From: Natronospirillum operosum
GTDB taxonomy: Bacteria > Pseudomonadota > Gammaproteobacteria > Pseudomonadales > Natronospirillaceae
Assembly (NCBI RefSeq): GCF_004768465.1
Contig: NZ_SRMF01000001.1
Span: forward strand, 782,331-845,508
Direction of reading: 5' to 3'
Length of the DNA stretch: 63,178 nt
The notes beneath the pieces are model-generated. The model was not told where the DNA came from. It worked only from the letters and a program-made list of their open reading frames with translations, and did not search any database. Shown here piece after piece: positions 1 to 10,391 of the stretch; position 1 is the stretch's first letter, and each line of letters begins with the position of its first letter. The position numbers and the translations under genes are program-made.

Positions 1-245
1 CCGCCTGTCGCGACTCGCGTCGCTCGCTACAAATGAGGCACCCATCCCTGTAGGGAGGGACGCAAGTCCCGATTGGGCCACAAGGCCCGCACAGGAGACG
101 GCTGGCGCCGCCTGTCGCGACTCGCGTCGCTCGCTACAAATGAGGCACCCATACCTGTAGGGAGGGACGCAAGTCCCGATTGGGTCACCAGGCCCACACA
201 GGAGGACAGCTGGCGCCGCCTGTTGCGACTCGCGTCGCTCGCTAC
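1..245. repeat. Tandem array of REP-like palindromes (REPIN-like), cut by the window edge
   Basis: Two near-identical units of 107 and 108 bases (1-107, 108-215) and a partial third (216-245). Each holds two related palindromes in opposite orientation. Both start with GTAG and have GNRA-type loops: minus strand at 30-1, 137-108 and 245-216 (stem GCGAC/GTCGC); plus strand from 50 and 157 (stem GGGAC/GTCCC). The second stem base pair is C-G in one type and G-C in the other, so the change is compensatory. A third hairpin (GGGCC/GGCCC near 75-88) recurs in unit 2 with a G-U pair. GTAG-headed palindromes in inverted pairs are the hallmark of REP/REPIN elements mobilised by RAYT transposases. No RAYT gene is in the window. 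The array lies directly 3' of pyrI and yields spurious ORFs on both strands. Confidence 0.75.
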
Positions 246-252
246 AGGGAAA

Positions 253-720
253 TCAATTGAACAGCGTATCGCGGAACTTGCGCTCGCAGTAGTGGCAGCG
301 CAGGGCGACGTGGCCGCCTTCCTGCAGCACATGGAAGTGTGACTGCACCGGCTCGTTGTGCGAGATGCAGTTGGAGTTGGGGCAATCGAACACGCCGACC
401 ACGGTGTCCGGCAGTGACATCTTGAACTTGTTCACCACCTTGTAGTCATCAATGACGTTGATGGTGGCTTCCGGGGCAAACAGGGCCAGTTCATAGGCCT
501 GCTGTTCGGTGAACAGCCAGTCATCCACCTTGATCAGATCCTTGCTGCCCATGGCGCCGCTGGGCAGGTTCAGGCCCACGGTCAGCCGTGCCGTGGGCGA
601 CAGCTTCTGTACCCGATGCACGATCTTGATGCCGTTGCCGGCCGGCACATGGTCGATTACCGTGCCGCGGCGGATGGCCTCGACCTGCAACTGGGACCGC
701 TGGGTACCGGGATCAGTCAT
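253..720 (-). CDS. pyrI: Aspartate carbamoyltransferase regulatory subunit PyrI
   Basis: A 155-residue protein of usual PyrI length. The N-terminal two thirds form the allosteric nucleotide-binding domain (ATP, CTP, UTP). The C-terminal zinc domain has all four ligands: C113 and C118 (CPNSNC), C142 and C145 (CHYC). It pairs with the catalytic subunit PyrB in the first committed step of pyrimidine synthesis, in the cytoplasm. Its start codon overlaps the end of pyrB by 8 bases, so the two are translationally coupled. A separate PyrI subunit is typical of enteric-type class B ATCases and not of the Pseudomonas PyrB-PyrC' enzyme. Confidence 0.97.
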   Translation of the reverse strand: MTDPGTQRSQLQVEAIRRGTVIDHVPAGNGIKIVHRVQKLSPTARLTVGLNLPSGAMGSKDLIKVDDWLFTEQQAYELALFAPEATINVIDDYKVVNKFKMSLPDTVVGVFDCPNSNCISHNEPVQSHFHVLQEGGHVALRCHYCERKFRDTLFN

Positions 721-1651
721 GGGTCAGGCCTTCGAGTCGTTCGTTCAGAATCAGGGCCAGCAGCGCCATGCGCGCATAGACGCCGTTTTCGGCCTGGGTG
801 AAGTAGTAGGCATGCGGGGTCTGGTCCACCGATACATCGATTTCGTCCACCCGCGGCAGCGGATGCAGTATCCGCATGTGTGGCTGGGCGGTGCTCAGCA
901 TGTCGGCGCGCAGCACATAGTCGGAGGCCAGATGCATGTATTCGGTCGGGTCAAAACGCTCTTTCTGCACCCGGGTCATATAGATGATGTCGACCTCGGG
1001 AATCACCGATTCCAGATTGGTCGCCCGCTCGTAATAGACGCCGGCAGCGCTGAGTTCTTCCAGCAGATAGTCGGGCATGGTCAGCGCGTCAGGCGAGATC
1101 AGATGGAAGCTGCAGCCGAAGCGGGCGGTGGCCTGGGCCAGTGAATGCACAGTGCGTCCATACTTGAGGTCGCCGACCAGCGCGATGCGCAGATTGTTCA
1201 GCCGCCCCTGGCACTCGTAGATGCTGAACAGGTCCAGCAGCGTCTGGGTCGGATGCTGATTGGCCCCGTCGCCGCCATTGATGATGGGCACGGTGGAGAA
1301 TTCGCTGGCCAGGCGGGCGGCGCCTTCCTGCGGATGACGCATGATGATGGCATCGGTGTAGGAGGCGATCATGCGGATGGTGTCGGCCAGGGTTTCGCCT
1401 TTCTTGGCCGAGGTGCTGCTGCTGTCGGCAAAACCGATCAGTTCGCCGCCGAGGCGGTGTACCGCCGTTTCGAAAGACAGTCGGGTGCGGGTGGAGGCTT
1501 CAAAGAAACAGCTGGCGAGAACCCGTCCGGCGAGCCAGTGTCGGACGGCGCCGCCCTTGATCTGTTCTGCGGTCTGGACAATGAGTTCCAGGGCTGCCGG
1601 TGACAGATCGGAAATGGAGACGATGTCCTTCTGGTAGAGCAGGTTGGTCAT
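713..1651 (-). CDS. pyrB: Aspartate carbamoyltransferase catalytic subunit PyrB
   Basis: 312 residues from the chosen ATG, matching E. coli PyrB (311). It makes N-carbamoyl-aspartate from carbamoyl phosphate and aspartate. The carbamoyl-phosphate loop STRTR is at 53-57, followed by the SxxxKGE loop near 77-86, HPTQT near 135 and HPLPR near 267. The frame is open 12 codons further upstream (to 1687), but the family's N-terminus (MxNxLYQK) starts here. An in-frame ATG three codons upstream is the other option. It is the first gene of pyrBI. The leader between the likely promoter and the start is about 20 bases, too short for a pyrL-type UTP attenuator. Confidence 0.96.
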   Translation of the reverse strand: MTNLLYQKDIVSISDLSPAALELIVQTAEQIKGGAVRHWLAGRVLASCFFEASTRTRLSFETAVHRLGGELIGFADSSSTSAKKGETLADTIRMIASYTDAIIMRHPQEGAARLASEFSTVPIINGGDGANQHPTQTLLDLFSIYECQGRLNNLRIALVGDLKYGRTVHSLAQATARFGCSFHLISPDALTMPDYLLEELSAAGVYYERATNLESVIPEVDIIYMTRVQKERFDPTEYMHLASDYVLRADMLSTAQPHMRILHPLPRVDEIDVSVDQTPHAYYFTQAENGVYARMALLALILNERLEGLTHD

Positions 1652-1678
1652 GCAACGCATCCAGTATCGATTCGCGAC

Positions 1679-1708
1679 AGTGTACATCGGTGACCGGAAT
1701 TTTTGAAA
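1679..1708 (-). promoter_or_regulatory. Candidate sigma-70 promoter for pyrBI
   Basis: On the minus strand TTTCAA (1708-1703) lies 18 bases from TACACT (1684-1679), and the predicted start is about 20 bases from the pyrB ATG. Both hexamers are only partial matches, so this is tentative. Confidence 0.3.
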
Positions 1709-1844
1709 CGCGCATTGTGGGCTTGGAAAAGTCGTTTTTGGGCCTCGGTTTGACCCTGGGGGCAGTTTCAGCGGGGGCAGGGCCGTCTAGAGTGGTCATC
1801 GGTCAGCAGAGACCGGAACGCTCAACCTATCGAGGACTCATACC

Positions 1845-2225
1845 ATGAAACCAATTGTGCAACATCTTATCTGCAACAACCCCCTGTATCTGCCTGCTCA
1901 ACGCTGGGGCAGTCTGGCCGTCTGTCTGCTGCTGGCGGTCGGGCTGACCACAGTGCCGGCGCTGGCCGATGATTATCCCGAACCGGGCACCAATGCCGAT
2001 CTGGTGCTGGAAGTGGATATCAACAGCGCTGATGCGGATACCCTGGCCGAGCGCCTGGATGGCGTGGGACCAAACCGGGCCGCGGCCATTGTCGACTGGC
2101 GCCAGACGCACGGCCCCTTCGAATCACCCGATGATCTGCTGTCCGTGTCCGGTATCGGGCCAGCCACCCTGGATACCATCCGTGATCAGATCGTGATCGA
2201 CAGTGCGGACGTGGCGGCAGAATAG
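1845..2225 (+). CDS. Secreted helix-hairpin-helix (ComEA-like) protein
   Basis: A 126-residue protein with an atypically long N-terminus, then a hydrophobic signal segment (about 23-41) ending at an ALA-type cleavage site. A ComEA-like helix-hairpin-helix module covers about 55-118: INSADADTLAERLDGVGP, then RQTHGPF and the second hairpin VSGIGPATL. In naturally competent bacteria ComEA binds incoming DNA in the periplasm. Short single-module versions like this are common in Gammaproteobacteria and their role is mostly unproven. It is divergent from pyrB, has a GAGG ribosome-binding site, and no other competence gene is nearby. Confidence 0.85.
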   Translation: MKPIVQHLICNNPLYLPAQRWGSLAVCLLLAVGLTTVPALADDYPEPGTNADLVLEVDINSADADTLAERLDGVGPNRAAAIVDWRQTHGPFESPDDLLSVSGIGPATLDTIRDQIVIDSADVAAE

Positions 2226-2283
2226 CCACGCCTTTGCGTTCTAGCCTGCAGTTCAACCCGGTTCCGTCTCTCTGCTGGCCGCA

Positions 2284-4281
<1,998 letters not shown>

Positions 4282-4306
4282 CCCGGATACTAGACAGAAG
4301 AGCATT

Positions 4307-6679
4307 ATGAAATTCAGCGAACACTGGTTGCGAGAGTGGGTAAATCCGGATCTGGATGCGGACGCCCTGATGCATCTGGTCACCATGGCCGGTCTCGAAG
4401 TGGATGGCAGCGAGCCTGCAGCAGGCGCCTTTACCGATGTGGTGGTCGCCGAGATTCTGCATGCCGAACAGCATCCGGATGCCGACAAGCTGCAGGTTTG
4501 TCGGGTCAGTGATGGCACTGCGGAGCATCAGGTGGTCTGCGGCGCGCCCAATGCACGGGCCGGTATTCGGGTCGCGCTGGCCCGGGTCGGCGGCACACTG
4601 CCTGGTGACATCAGCATTCGCCAGGCCAAACTGCGCGGCGTGGAAAGCGCCGGCATGATCTGCAGTGCCCGCGAACTGGGCCTGTCCGATGATCACAGTG
4701 GCATTCTCGAGCTGGCTGCAGATGCGCCGCTGGGTGTCGATCTGCGCCAGTACCTGCGTCTGGACGATACGCTGATTGAAATCGATCTGACGCCCAACCG
4801 TGCCGACTGTCTCGGCATCCGTGGCATTGCCCGCGAAGTGGGCGTGCTGACCGGCACTTCGGTAACAGCACCGGTGATCGAGCCGGTAGCGGCCGAGATC
4901 GACGACACCTTCCCGGTGCGGCTGTCGGCACCGGAAGCCTGCCCGCGTTATCTGGGCCGGGTTATCCGGGGCATTGACCCCACCGCCACCACGCCGCTGT
5001 GGATGCAGGAACGCCTGCGGCGCAGCGGCGTGCGCAGCATTGATCCGGTGGTGGACGTCACCAATTACGTCATGCTGGAACTGGGCCAGCCCATGCACGG
5101 CTTCGATCTGAACCGCTTGCAGGGCAGCATTGATGTGCGCCGCGCGCGTGCAGGTGAAGCCCTGACACTGCTCGATGAGCAGACCGTCGAACTGCGCGAG
5201 GACACCCTGGTGATTGCCGATGAGGGGCAGGCTTTGGCCATGGCCGGCATCATGGGTGGCGAGGCCTCCGGCATTCACCAGGGCACCGAGGATATTTTCC
5301 TCGAATGCGCCTTCTTTGCACCTCTGCATCTGGCTGGAATAGCCCGCTCCTACGGCCTGCACACCGATTCATCGCATCGCTTCGAGCGCGGTGTTGATCA
5401 CCAGTTGCAGCGCCTGGCCATGGAGCGTGCCACCGGCCTGCTGCTGGATATTGTCGGTGGTCGGCCCGGCCCGGTCAGCGAGGCCGTCGACACGGCGCAC
5501 CTGCCAGTTGGCGGCACGGTATCGGTATCCCATCAGGCCATTACCAGCCTGCTGGGCGCGGAGATCGAGCCGGATACCATTACCCGCATCTTCGAAGGCC
5601 TGGGGTTTGCCGTCACGGTCGATGGCGGCCATTGGCACTGCGCAGTGCCCAGTCACCGTTTTGATGTGTCGATTCCAGCAGACCTGATCGAGGAAGTCGC
5701 GCGCGTCTACGGCTACAACAACCTGCCGGTGTCAGCCCCTCGGATGGCGCTGGAGATAACACCGCTGCCGGAAGCCATCGAGAGCGAACGCCTGGTCAAG
5801 CGGCGGCTGCTGGCCCTGGGCTACCAGGAAGCAGTGACCTACAGCTTTGTTGAACCCGGGCTGCAGCAGTTGCTGGAGCCCGAACTCAAGCCGCTGCCAC
5901 TGAGCAACCCCATTTCCGAAGAACTGTCGGTGATGCGAACGTCTCTGGCTGCAGGCTTGCTGAATGCGCTGCGCTACAACCTGAACCGACAGCAGGACAG
6001 GGTGCGACTGTTCGAGGTGGGTCTGGTCTTCCGGGGCGAACTGGACACCCTGAGCCAGACCAAGCAGGTCGGCGGCTTGCTGTATGGCCCGCGTCAGGAT
6101 GCGACCTGGCTGGGTACCGAGGGTACCGACTTCTATGACCTCAAGGGCGATGTGGAATCTCTGCTGGGTCTGTCGGGGGGGCGTGAAATCCGCTTCGAGG
6201 CCCTGTCGGATCAATCCATGCTGCATCCCGGACAGTCTGCCCGTGTGCTGGTGGATGGTGAGCCGGCTGGCTGGCTGGGGCGACTGCATCCGCGTGTCGA
6301 ACAGGCACTGGAGTTGAAGAAGCCCGCCTGGCTGTTCGAGTTGTCGATGACCGCAGTGGCCCGGCGCGCAGTGCCCACCTATCAACCGCTGTCACGCTTC
6401 CCGGCGAGCCATCGGGATGTGGCGCTGGTGGTGGAAGAGAATGTGCAGGCCCAGCGGGTGCAGGAAGTGGCCCGTGCTGCGGGCGGTGAATGGATGCAGG
6501 ATGTCCATCTGTTCGATGTCTATGCGGGCGATTCGATTGGTGCGGGCAAACGCAGCCTGGCGCTGCAGCTCAGCTGGCAGCATCCCGATCGCACGCTGCA
6601 GGACGACGAAATTGCAGGCTTCATGAACTCGGTGATTGAACGTCTGCAGCAGGAGTTTGATGCCGTACTGAGGAGCTGA
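4307..6679 (+). CDS. pheT: Phenylalanyl-tRNA synthetase beta subunit
   Basis: 790 residues (E. coli 795), complete. The order is: N-terminal domain, EMAP-II-like OB-fold tRNA-binding domain (about 40-150), B3/B4 editing domain (about 210-375), B5 domain (about 405-475), catalytic-like core, and C-terminal ferredoxin-fold anticodon-binding domain (about 695-790, beginning [12 protein letters not shown]). It forms the heterotetramer with PheS, recognises tRNA-Phe and clears mischarged Tyr-tRNA-Phe. It ends 4 bases before ihfA. Confidence 0.97.
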   Translation: MKFSEHWLREWVNPDLDADALMHLVTMAGLEVDGSEPAAGAFTDVVVAEILHAEQHPDADKLQVCRVSDGTAEHQVVCGAPNARAGIRVALARVGGTLPGDISIRQAKLRGVESAGMICSARELGLSDDHSGILELAADAPLGVDLRQYLRLDDTLIEIDLTPNRADCLGIRGIAREVGVLTGTSVTAPVIEPVAAEIDDTFPVRLSAPEACPRYLGRVIRGIDPTATTPLWMQERLRRSGVRSIDPVVDVTNYVMLELGQPMHGFDLNRLQGSIDVRRARAGEALTLLDEQTVELREDTLVIADEGQALAMAGIMGGEASGIHQGTEDIFLECAFFAPLHLAGIARSYGLHTDSSHRFERGVDHQLQRLAMERATGLLLDIVGGRPGPVSEAVDTAHLPVGGTVSVSHQAITSLLGAEIEPDTITRIFEGLGFAVTVDGGHWHCAVPSHRFDVSIPADLIEEVARVYGYNNLPVSAPRMALEITPLPEAIESERLVKRRLLALGYQEAVTYSFVEPGLQQLLEPELKPLPLSNPISEELSVMRTSLAAGLLNALRYNLNRQQDRVRLFEVGLVFRGELDTLSQTKQVGGLLYGPRQDATWLGTEGTDFYDLKGDVESLLGLSGGREIRFEALSDQSMLHPGQSARVLVDGEPAGWLGRLHPRVEQALELKKPAWLFELSMTAVARRAVPTYQPLSRFPASHRDVALVVEENVQAQRVQEVARAAGGEWMQDVHLFDVYAGDSIGAGKRSLALQLSWQHPDRTLQDDEIAGFMNSVIERLQQEFDAVLRS

Positions 6680-6683
6680 TCCA

Positions 6684-6989
6684 ATGGCACTGACCAAGTC
6701 CGAAATGGCGGAACGCCTTTATGAAGAACTGGGCCTGAACAAGCGAGAGGCCAAGGAAATTGTCGAGCTGTTCTTTCAGGAAATTACTGACTGCCTGGTG
6801 CATAATGAACAGGTCAAGCTTTCGGGCTTCGGGAACTTCGAATTGCGGGACAAGCGGGAACGTCCTGGCCGGAATCCCAAAACCGGAGAAGAAATCCCCA
6901 TTTCAGCCCGCCGGGTGGTTACTTTCCGCCCGGGACAGAAGCTGAAGGTGAAGGTGGAAAACTATGAGGGAGACGAGCGCAAGGGTTGA
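6684..6989 (+). CDS. ihfA: Integration host factor alpha subunit
   Basis: A 101-residue HU/IHF-family DNA-bending protein. The DNA-contacting arm has the diagnostic [12 protein letters not shown] (about 62-73) with the intercalating proline, and [13 protein letters not shown] lies before it. IHF alpha pairs with IHF beta (gene not in this window) and bends DNA about 160 degrees in nucleoid organisation, recombination and sigma-54 promoter control. A strong GAGGAG site lies inside the pheT end, so it is co-transcribed with pheST, as in most Gammaproteobacteria. The merR gene starts inside its 3' end (26-base overlap). Confidence 0.97.
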   Translation: MALTKSEMAERLYEELGLNKREAKEIVELFFQEITDCLVHNEQVKLSGFGNFELRDKRERPGRNPKTGEEIPISARRVVTFRPGQKLKVKVENYEGDERKG

Positions 6990-7458
6990 AGTCGCCGCCG
7001 ATGACATACCCGGCAAGCGTTACTTCACCATTGGTGAAGTCGCCGACCTGTGTGGCCTGAAGGCCCATGTGTTGCGCTATTGGGAACAGGAGTTTCCCCA
7101 GCTCAATCCGGTCAAGCGGCGCGGTAATCGCCGCTATTATCAGCGCGAAGATGTACTGCTGATTCGCACCATCCGCACCTTGCTCTACGAAGAAGGTTTT
7201 ACCATTCAGGGTGCCCGCCAGCAACTGGAACGACAGGCGCGGGAACAGAAGCAGGCACGGCAGAAACAGTCCGTGCTGGCGACGCTGGATGATGATTTTC
7301 CATCTGGTCCACCAGTCTCCGAAACTGAACCCGGTGCGCCGCCTGGAGAGCTGCTTGCGGAGCCGGCTCCACGTGCGAGATCCGGGATCAGTGCCGAGCA
7401 ACTGCGGGAATTGCGCGAGGTGGCGGAAGAGGCCCGAGAATTGTTGCGCCGCCCTTGA
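6964..7458 (+). CDS. MerR-family transcriptional regulator
   Basis: 164 residues. The MerR winged helix-turn-helix (about 19-87) starts at [21 protein letters not shown], continues with an NRRYY wing and is followed by a Gln/Arg-rich dimerisation helix (about 88-105). The remaining C-terminus is low-complexity and acidic and carries no metal-binding cysteines or drug-binding domain, so the effector is unknown. This short MerR is found directly after ihfA in many Gammaproteobacteria. Its start overlaps ihfA by 26 bases, implying coupled expression with pheST-ihfA. Confidence 0.9.
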   Translation: MRETSARVEVAADDIPGKRYFTIGEVADLCGLKAHVLRYWEQEFPQLNPVKRRGNRRYYQREDVLLIRTIRTLLYEEGFTIQGARQQLERQAREQKQARQKQSVLATLDDDFPSGPPVSETEPGAPPGELLAEPAPRARSGISAEQLRELREVAEEARELLRRP

Positions 7459-7504
7459 CGCAGATCGCAATTAAGCTTGTAATTTCAATCGGTTAGGGTA
7501 TCAT
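7455..7504 (+). promoter_or_regulatory. Candidate promoter(s) for tRNA-Pro(GGG)
   Basis: Two overlapping sigma-70-like arrangements: TTGACG (7455-7460) with a 17-base spacer to TGTAAT (7478-7483), and TTGTAA (7477-7482) with a 16-base spacer to TATCAT (7499-7504). The second fits better with the mature 5' end at 7517. I cannot say which is used. Confidence 0.45.
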
Positions 7505-7516
7505 TCCGCAGCAAGT

Positions 7517-7593
7517 CGGGCATTAGCGCAGTCTGGTAGCGCATCGTCATGGGGTGGCGAGGGTCAGAGGTTCAAATCCTCTATGCCCGACCA
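7517..7593 (+). tRNA. tRNA-Pro (anticodon GGG)
   Basis: A 77-base cloverleaf with encoded CCA. The acceptor CGGGCAT pairs with ATGCCCG, the D stem is GCGC/GCGC, the anticodon stem is TCGTC/GGCGA with loop ATGGGGT (anticodon GGG), and the T arm is AGAGG/CCTCT around TTCAAAT. It reads CCC and CCU codons. It stands alone after ihfA-merR, as in Pseudomonas and relatives, and is followed by a terminator. Confidence 0.97.
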
Positions 7594-7610
7594 ATAATTC
7601 CTCGAAAAAC

Positions 7611-7643
7611 AGCCACTTACGGGTAACGCCGAGTGGCTTTTTT
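7611..7643 (+). terminator. Rho-independent terminator after tRNA-Pro
   Basis: Stem AGCCACT (7611-7617) / AGTGGCT (7632-7638) followed by six T (7638-7643). It ends the tRNA-Pro transcript. No gene is seen from here to 7837. Confidence 0.85.
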
Positions 7644-7837
7644 CTTGCTTGAAATTAATTGGAAACAGGGCGGCCAATCCGAAGTCGGTGCGATCATCAG
7701 AACCTGGGCGCTGACCTTGCCTCGTTGATGGTTGATATGACAATTGTCATGAATCCATTCTGTCTGCGGTAATTTTCTGCCATGCATCTGTTTTGGTGCT
7801 AAGCTGAAAGACTGTTGTTACGGAACTCAGGGCGAGT

Positions 7838-8299
7838 ATGAAGTACCCTACGCCACCTGTTCCCGAGCTTTCATTCCTGATCGATCGGCTGGCCGAATTG
7901 GGCGTCAGCATGTATCTGCGCGGCTACCTGGCGAGCAGGGAAGGGGTTCCGGATCTGCCTTTCGTTGATATCTGCCATGAATGTGCTGCCAGACTGCAGA
8001 GTCGGCTGCCCGTCGGTCTGCGCCTGATCTACCCGTTCCCGATGTCCTCCCAGGCCTGTATTGATGGCCAGCCTGACCCGCTGCAATGCCAGTGTCAGGA
8101 TTTGCCAGGCTCGCTGCGAGAGCATCGGCCGGCGGGCTATCCGCCGGAACTGTTCGAAAGCTGTTTTGAAGGGCTGGTTGACCAGGCACGCTATGTGACT
8201 CAGCATGCGCCATCCAGGGTAGTGCTGACCGGCGAACTGCCGGCAGGGGACTGCCTTGAACGCTGGCTGGCTCAACTGGGCGTCAAGGTGAATTCCTGA
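7838..8299 (+). CDS. Uncharacterised cysteine-rich protein
   Basis: A 153-residue protein I do not recognise. It has no signal peptide or membrane segment. Seven of its eight cysteines fall in the first 110 residues, including C46-H47-C49 (CHEC), C74 and C84-C86 (CQC), which could form a metal site; that is inference. Codon use looks like its neighbours, with an AGGGCGAG site just before the ATG. It is convergent with the GGDEF gene (10-base gap) and isolated behind the tRNA-Pro terminator, so context gives no function. Confidence 0.7.
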   Translation: MKYPTPPVPELSFLIDRLAELGVSMYLRGYLASREGVPDLPFVDICHECAARLQSRLPVGLRLIYPFPMSSQACIDGQPDPLQCQCQDLPGSLREHRPAGYPPELFESCFEGLVDQARYVTQHAPSRVVLTGELPAGDCLERWLAQLGVKVNS

Positions 8300-8309
8300 A
8301 CGCCCCGGG

Positions 8310-9266
8310 TCAGGTGGCTGTGACCTGATTGCGACCAGACTGCTTGGATTGATAGAGTGCCTCGTCGGCACGGGTGATCCAGTCTTCAATGGTCTGCATG
8401 TTCTGCTCGAGTTCGGCGACGCCGAAACTTACTGTAATGCTGACACTGTTGTCGCCGATCTGGATGGCCTCTTCTTCGATCAGTCCCCGCAGGCGCTCGG
8501 CAAAGGCGAACGCCTTTGGGCTGTCCGTTTCCGGCAGGATGATGCCAAACTCCTCGCCGCCATAGCGGCCGGGGATGTCCGTCTCGCGAACATTCTGCCG
8601 TATGGTTCGACTGAGGTGACGCAGTACCGCATCGCCGGCAGTGTGGCCATGGGTATCATTGACCGGCTTGAAATGGTCAACGTCGAGTAAAATCAGACTG
8701 GCCGTATGCTGGTGGCGCCGGCACCGCAGCAGTTCACGGTACAGGCACTCTTCCCAGTAGCCCCGGTTGTACAGCTGAGTCAGGGCGTCCGTTCTGCTGA
8801 TGCGTGCCAGCTCGCTGTTGGCCTGCTGCAGCGCCAGCTTGTTGGTGGCGACATCAGTGACATCGAAGATGACGATGGCGATGTACTCGACTTCACCCGA
8901 GGTGTTCTCCAGCGGGTACAGCATGCTGTTCTGATACATGTACTCGGCGGTGCTGGTGATGGGGTGGTAGGTACGAAAGCGGAACAGGTAGGGGCGCTGC
9001 TCCCAGGTGGTGAAGGCCCGGATGTTGAGCTCCCGGACCGTGTCCACTTTCTGGCAGAACCAGGTGTGCGGCAATTCGGGAAACACGTCGAACAGGTTGC
9101 GGTTCTGCACCTTCTGCGCCCTGTGACCCGAGTGGTTTTCCATGAAACCGTTCCAGTTCTGAATTTCATACTCGATGTTGATCACGACCAGGCCTACATC
9201 AATGGTCTGCAGGATCTCCAGCATCCAGTGAATGTCGCGTAGGCTTTGGTCACTCATATCAATCAT
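8310..9266 (-). CDS. PAS-domain diguanylate cyclase (GGEEF)
   Basis: 318 residues, cytoplasmic. A PAS-like sensory domain (about 12-145) is followed by a short coiled coil and a GGDEF domain (about 158-316). The active-site signature is GGEEF (236-240), with the DxDHFK metal motif (195-200) and an intact RxxD product-inhibition site (RETD, 227-230). It should make cyclic di-GMP from two GTP. It is the last gene of a three-gene operon after a response regulator and a CheC-like phosphatase, and its start overlaps the CheC stop. ATG codons at 9266 and 9257 are both possible starts and neither has a strong ribosome-binding site. Confidence 0.93.
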   Translation of the reverse strand: MIDMSDQSLRDIHWMLEILQTIDVGLVVINIEYEIQNWNGFMENHSGHRAQKVQNRNLFDVFPELPHTWFCQKVDTVRELNIRAFTTWEQRPYLFRFRTYHPITSTAEYMYQNSMLYPLENTSGEVEYIAIVIFDVTDVATNKLALQQANSELARISRTDALTQLYNRGYWEECLYRELLRCRRHQHTASLILLDVDHFKPVNDTHGHTAGDAVLRHLSRTIRQNVRETDIPGRYGGEEFGIILPETDSPKAFAFAERLRGLIEEEAIQIGDNSVSITVSFGVAELEQNMQTIEDWITRADEALYQSKQSGRNQVTAT

Positions 9267-9897
9267 CCAGCAAGTAGGCGACTTTCTGATTCATGATCCG
9301 TATGGAATCTTCGGTAAACAGCAGCAGCAGGTCACAGTTGACCGGGTGATCTTCCAGTGAATAGGTGATTTCAATGGCCAGTGTCTGTTGCCAGGGCTGT
9401 CGAGAGGGTTGCAGTAGGTCGCGAACCAGCTTGTGCTGTCCGAGCACCATGGGATGGCCGTGGCTGAATGTCAGGTCCATCTGGTTGGCCAGACCCTTGA
9501 GAAAGGCGCCGATCAGGATGTTGGCCACATCCATCAGCAGCTCCACATGCATGGCTTCCGACTGCTCGCCTGAATAGTTCATCAGTTGCGCAATGTCTTC
9601 AAAGTTGGAGTCATTGAAGATGATCAGGGCTTCACCGGTAATGCCGTCACCGGCGAAGCCCTGGCATACGGCCGAGGCGGCCTCGTCATGGTCGAGTGAC
9701 TGCAGCGCCATATTCAGATCGGCCAGTTCGAACAGATTGACTCTGGGGATGGGCAGCTTGATGAAAACGCCCAGCAGACGCGACAGCAGCGCCGCTGCCT
9801 GGCCCATCGCGATGTTGGCTATCTCCTGGTAGCAGTCCCGCTGCTCTTCGGTGAGCTCCTGCGGGAGGCCTGATTCCTGGGCGTGGTCGCTACTCAT
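9259..9897 (-). CDS. CheC-like phosphatase family protein
   Basis: 212 residues of the CheC/CheX/FliY fold. The phosphatase signature ExxN is seen in the first helix (E25-N28, EIANIAMGQAAALLS). The symmetry-related site reads DVAN, with Asp instead of Glu. CheC proteins dephosphorylate CheY-like response regulators. Here the gene overlaps an upstream single-domain response regulator by four bases (ATGA) and precedes a GGDEF gene. The simplest reading is a dedicated phosphatase for that regulator. No chemotaxis genes are nearby, so a role in swimming control is not supported by context. Confidence 0.85.
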   Translation of the reverse strand: MSSDHAQESGLPQELTEEQRDCYQEIANIAMGQAAALLSRLLGVFIKLPIPRVNLFELADLNMALQSLDHDEAASAVCQGFAGDGITGEALIIFNDSNFEDIAQLMNYSGEQSEAMHVELLMDVANILIGAFLKGLANQMDLTFSHGHPMVLGQHKLVRDLLQPSRQPWQQTLAIEITYSLEDHPVNCDLLLLFTEDSIRIMNQKVAYLLDD

Positions 9898-10259
9898 AAC
9901 AGTCCGTACTGGGTCAGTGCTGCCAGTGTCTTGTCAGGGTCGATGGGCTTCTTGATGAACTCGAGTGCGCCCAGCGATCGGGCACGGGCGACCGCTTCCG
10001 GCTGCACATCGCCGGAGACCACAATGACGACGGTGGGCAGGTCTTCACGGCGGATATGCTCAAGCACCTCATAGCCGTCCATGACCGGCATGGTCAGGTC
10101 CAGAAAAAGCACGTCGGCCTGGCCAGCCTTGATGGCTGCCAGCGCCTCTTCACCATTGGTGGCATAGGAAATGTCGACCTCCCACTGCCGGGGCAGAGCG
10201 CGTGCCATCTGTTTGCGGGCAAGGCTGGAATCATCGCAAATAAGTACGGAAGTGGGCAT
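9894..10259 (-). CDS. Single-domain CheY-like response regulator
   Basis: 121 residues, receiver domain only. Acidic pocket D9/D10, phospho-acceptor D54 (LDLTMP), conserved S82 and K104 (KKP) are all present, so it should be phosphorylatable. The frame is open to 10316, but receiver homology starts at MPTSVLICDDS. No output domain and no adjacent kinase are present, so the partner kinase must be encoded elsewhere. It is the first gene of the operon with the CheC-like phosphatase and the PAS-GGDEF cyclase. Confidence 0.92.
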   Translation of the reverse strand: MPTSVLICDDSSLARKQMARALPRQWEVDISYATNGEEALAAIKAGQADVLFLDLTMPVMDGYEVLEHIRREDLPTVVIVVSGDVQPEAVARARSLGALEFIKKPIDPDKTLAALTQYGLL

Positions 10260-10314
10260 TGGTATTGTTCTACTTATGTCGGAAACTGCTGGGTGACATG
10301 ACTCTATTGTGCAC

Positions 10315-10342
10315 AAAAAAGCCCCGCAGTGCAGGGCTTTTT
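10315..10342 (-). terminator. Terminator after acnB
   Basis: A dyad flanked by A-run and T-run (AAAAAAGCCC ... GGGCTTTTT), so it can work in both directions. It lies 50 bases beyond the acnB stop and upstream of the response-regulator operon, and most likely ends acnB transcription. Confidence 0.8.
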
Positions 10343-10391
10343 GCAGTATTACCCCCGCGCAGCGCTGTGCGGGGTTCAGGCTGGTTCGAGA

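Noticed and set aside
27-342. Open frames (about 89-101 residues) in the repeat array
   Set aside because: They are built from the REP units on both strands and end in pyrI antisense; not coding.
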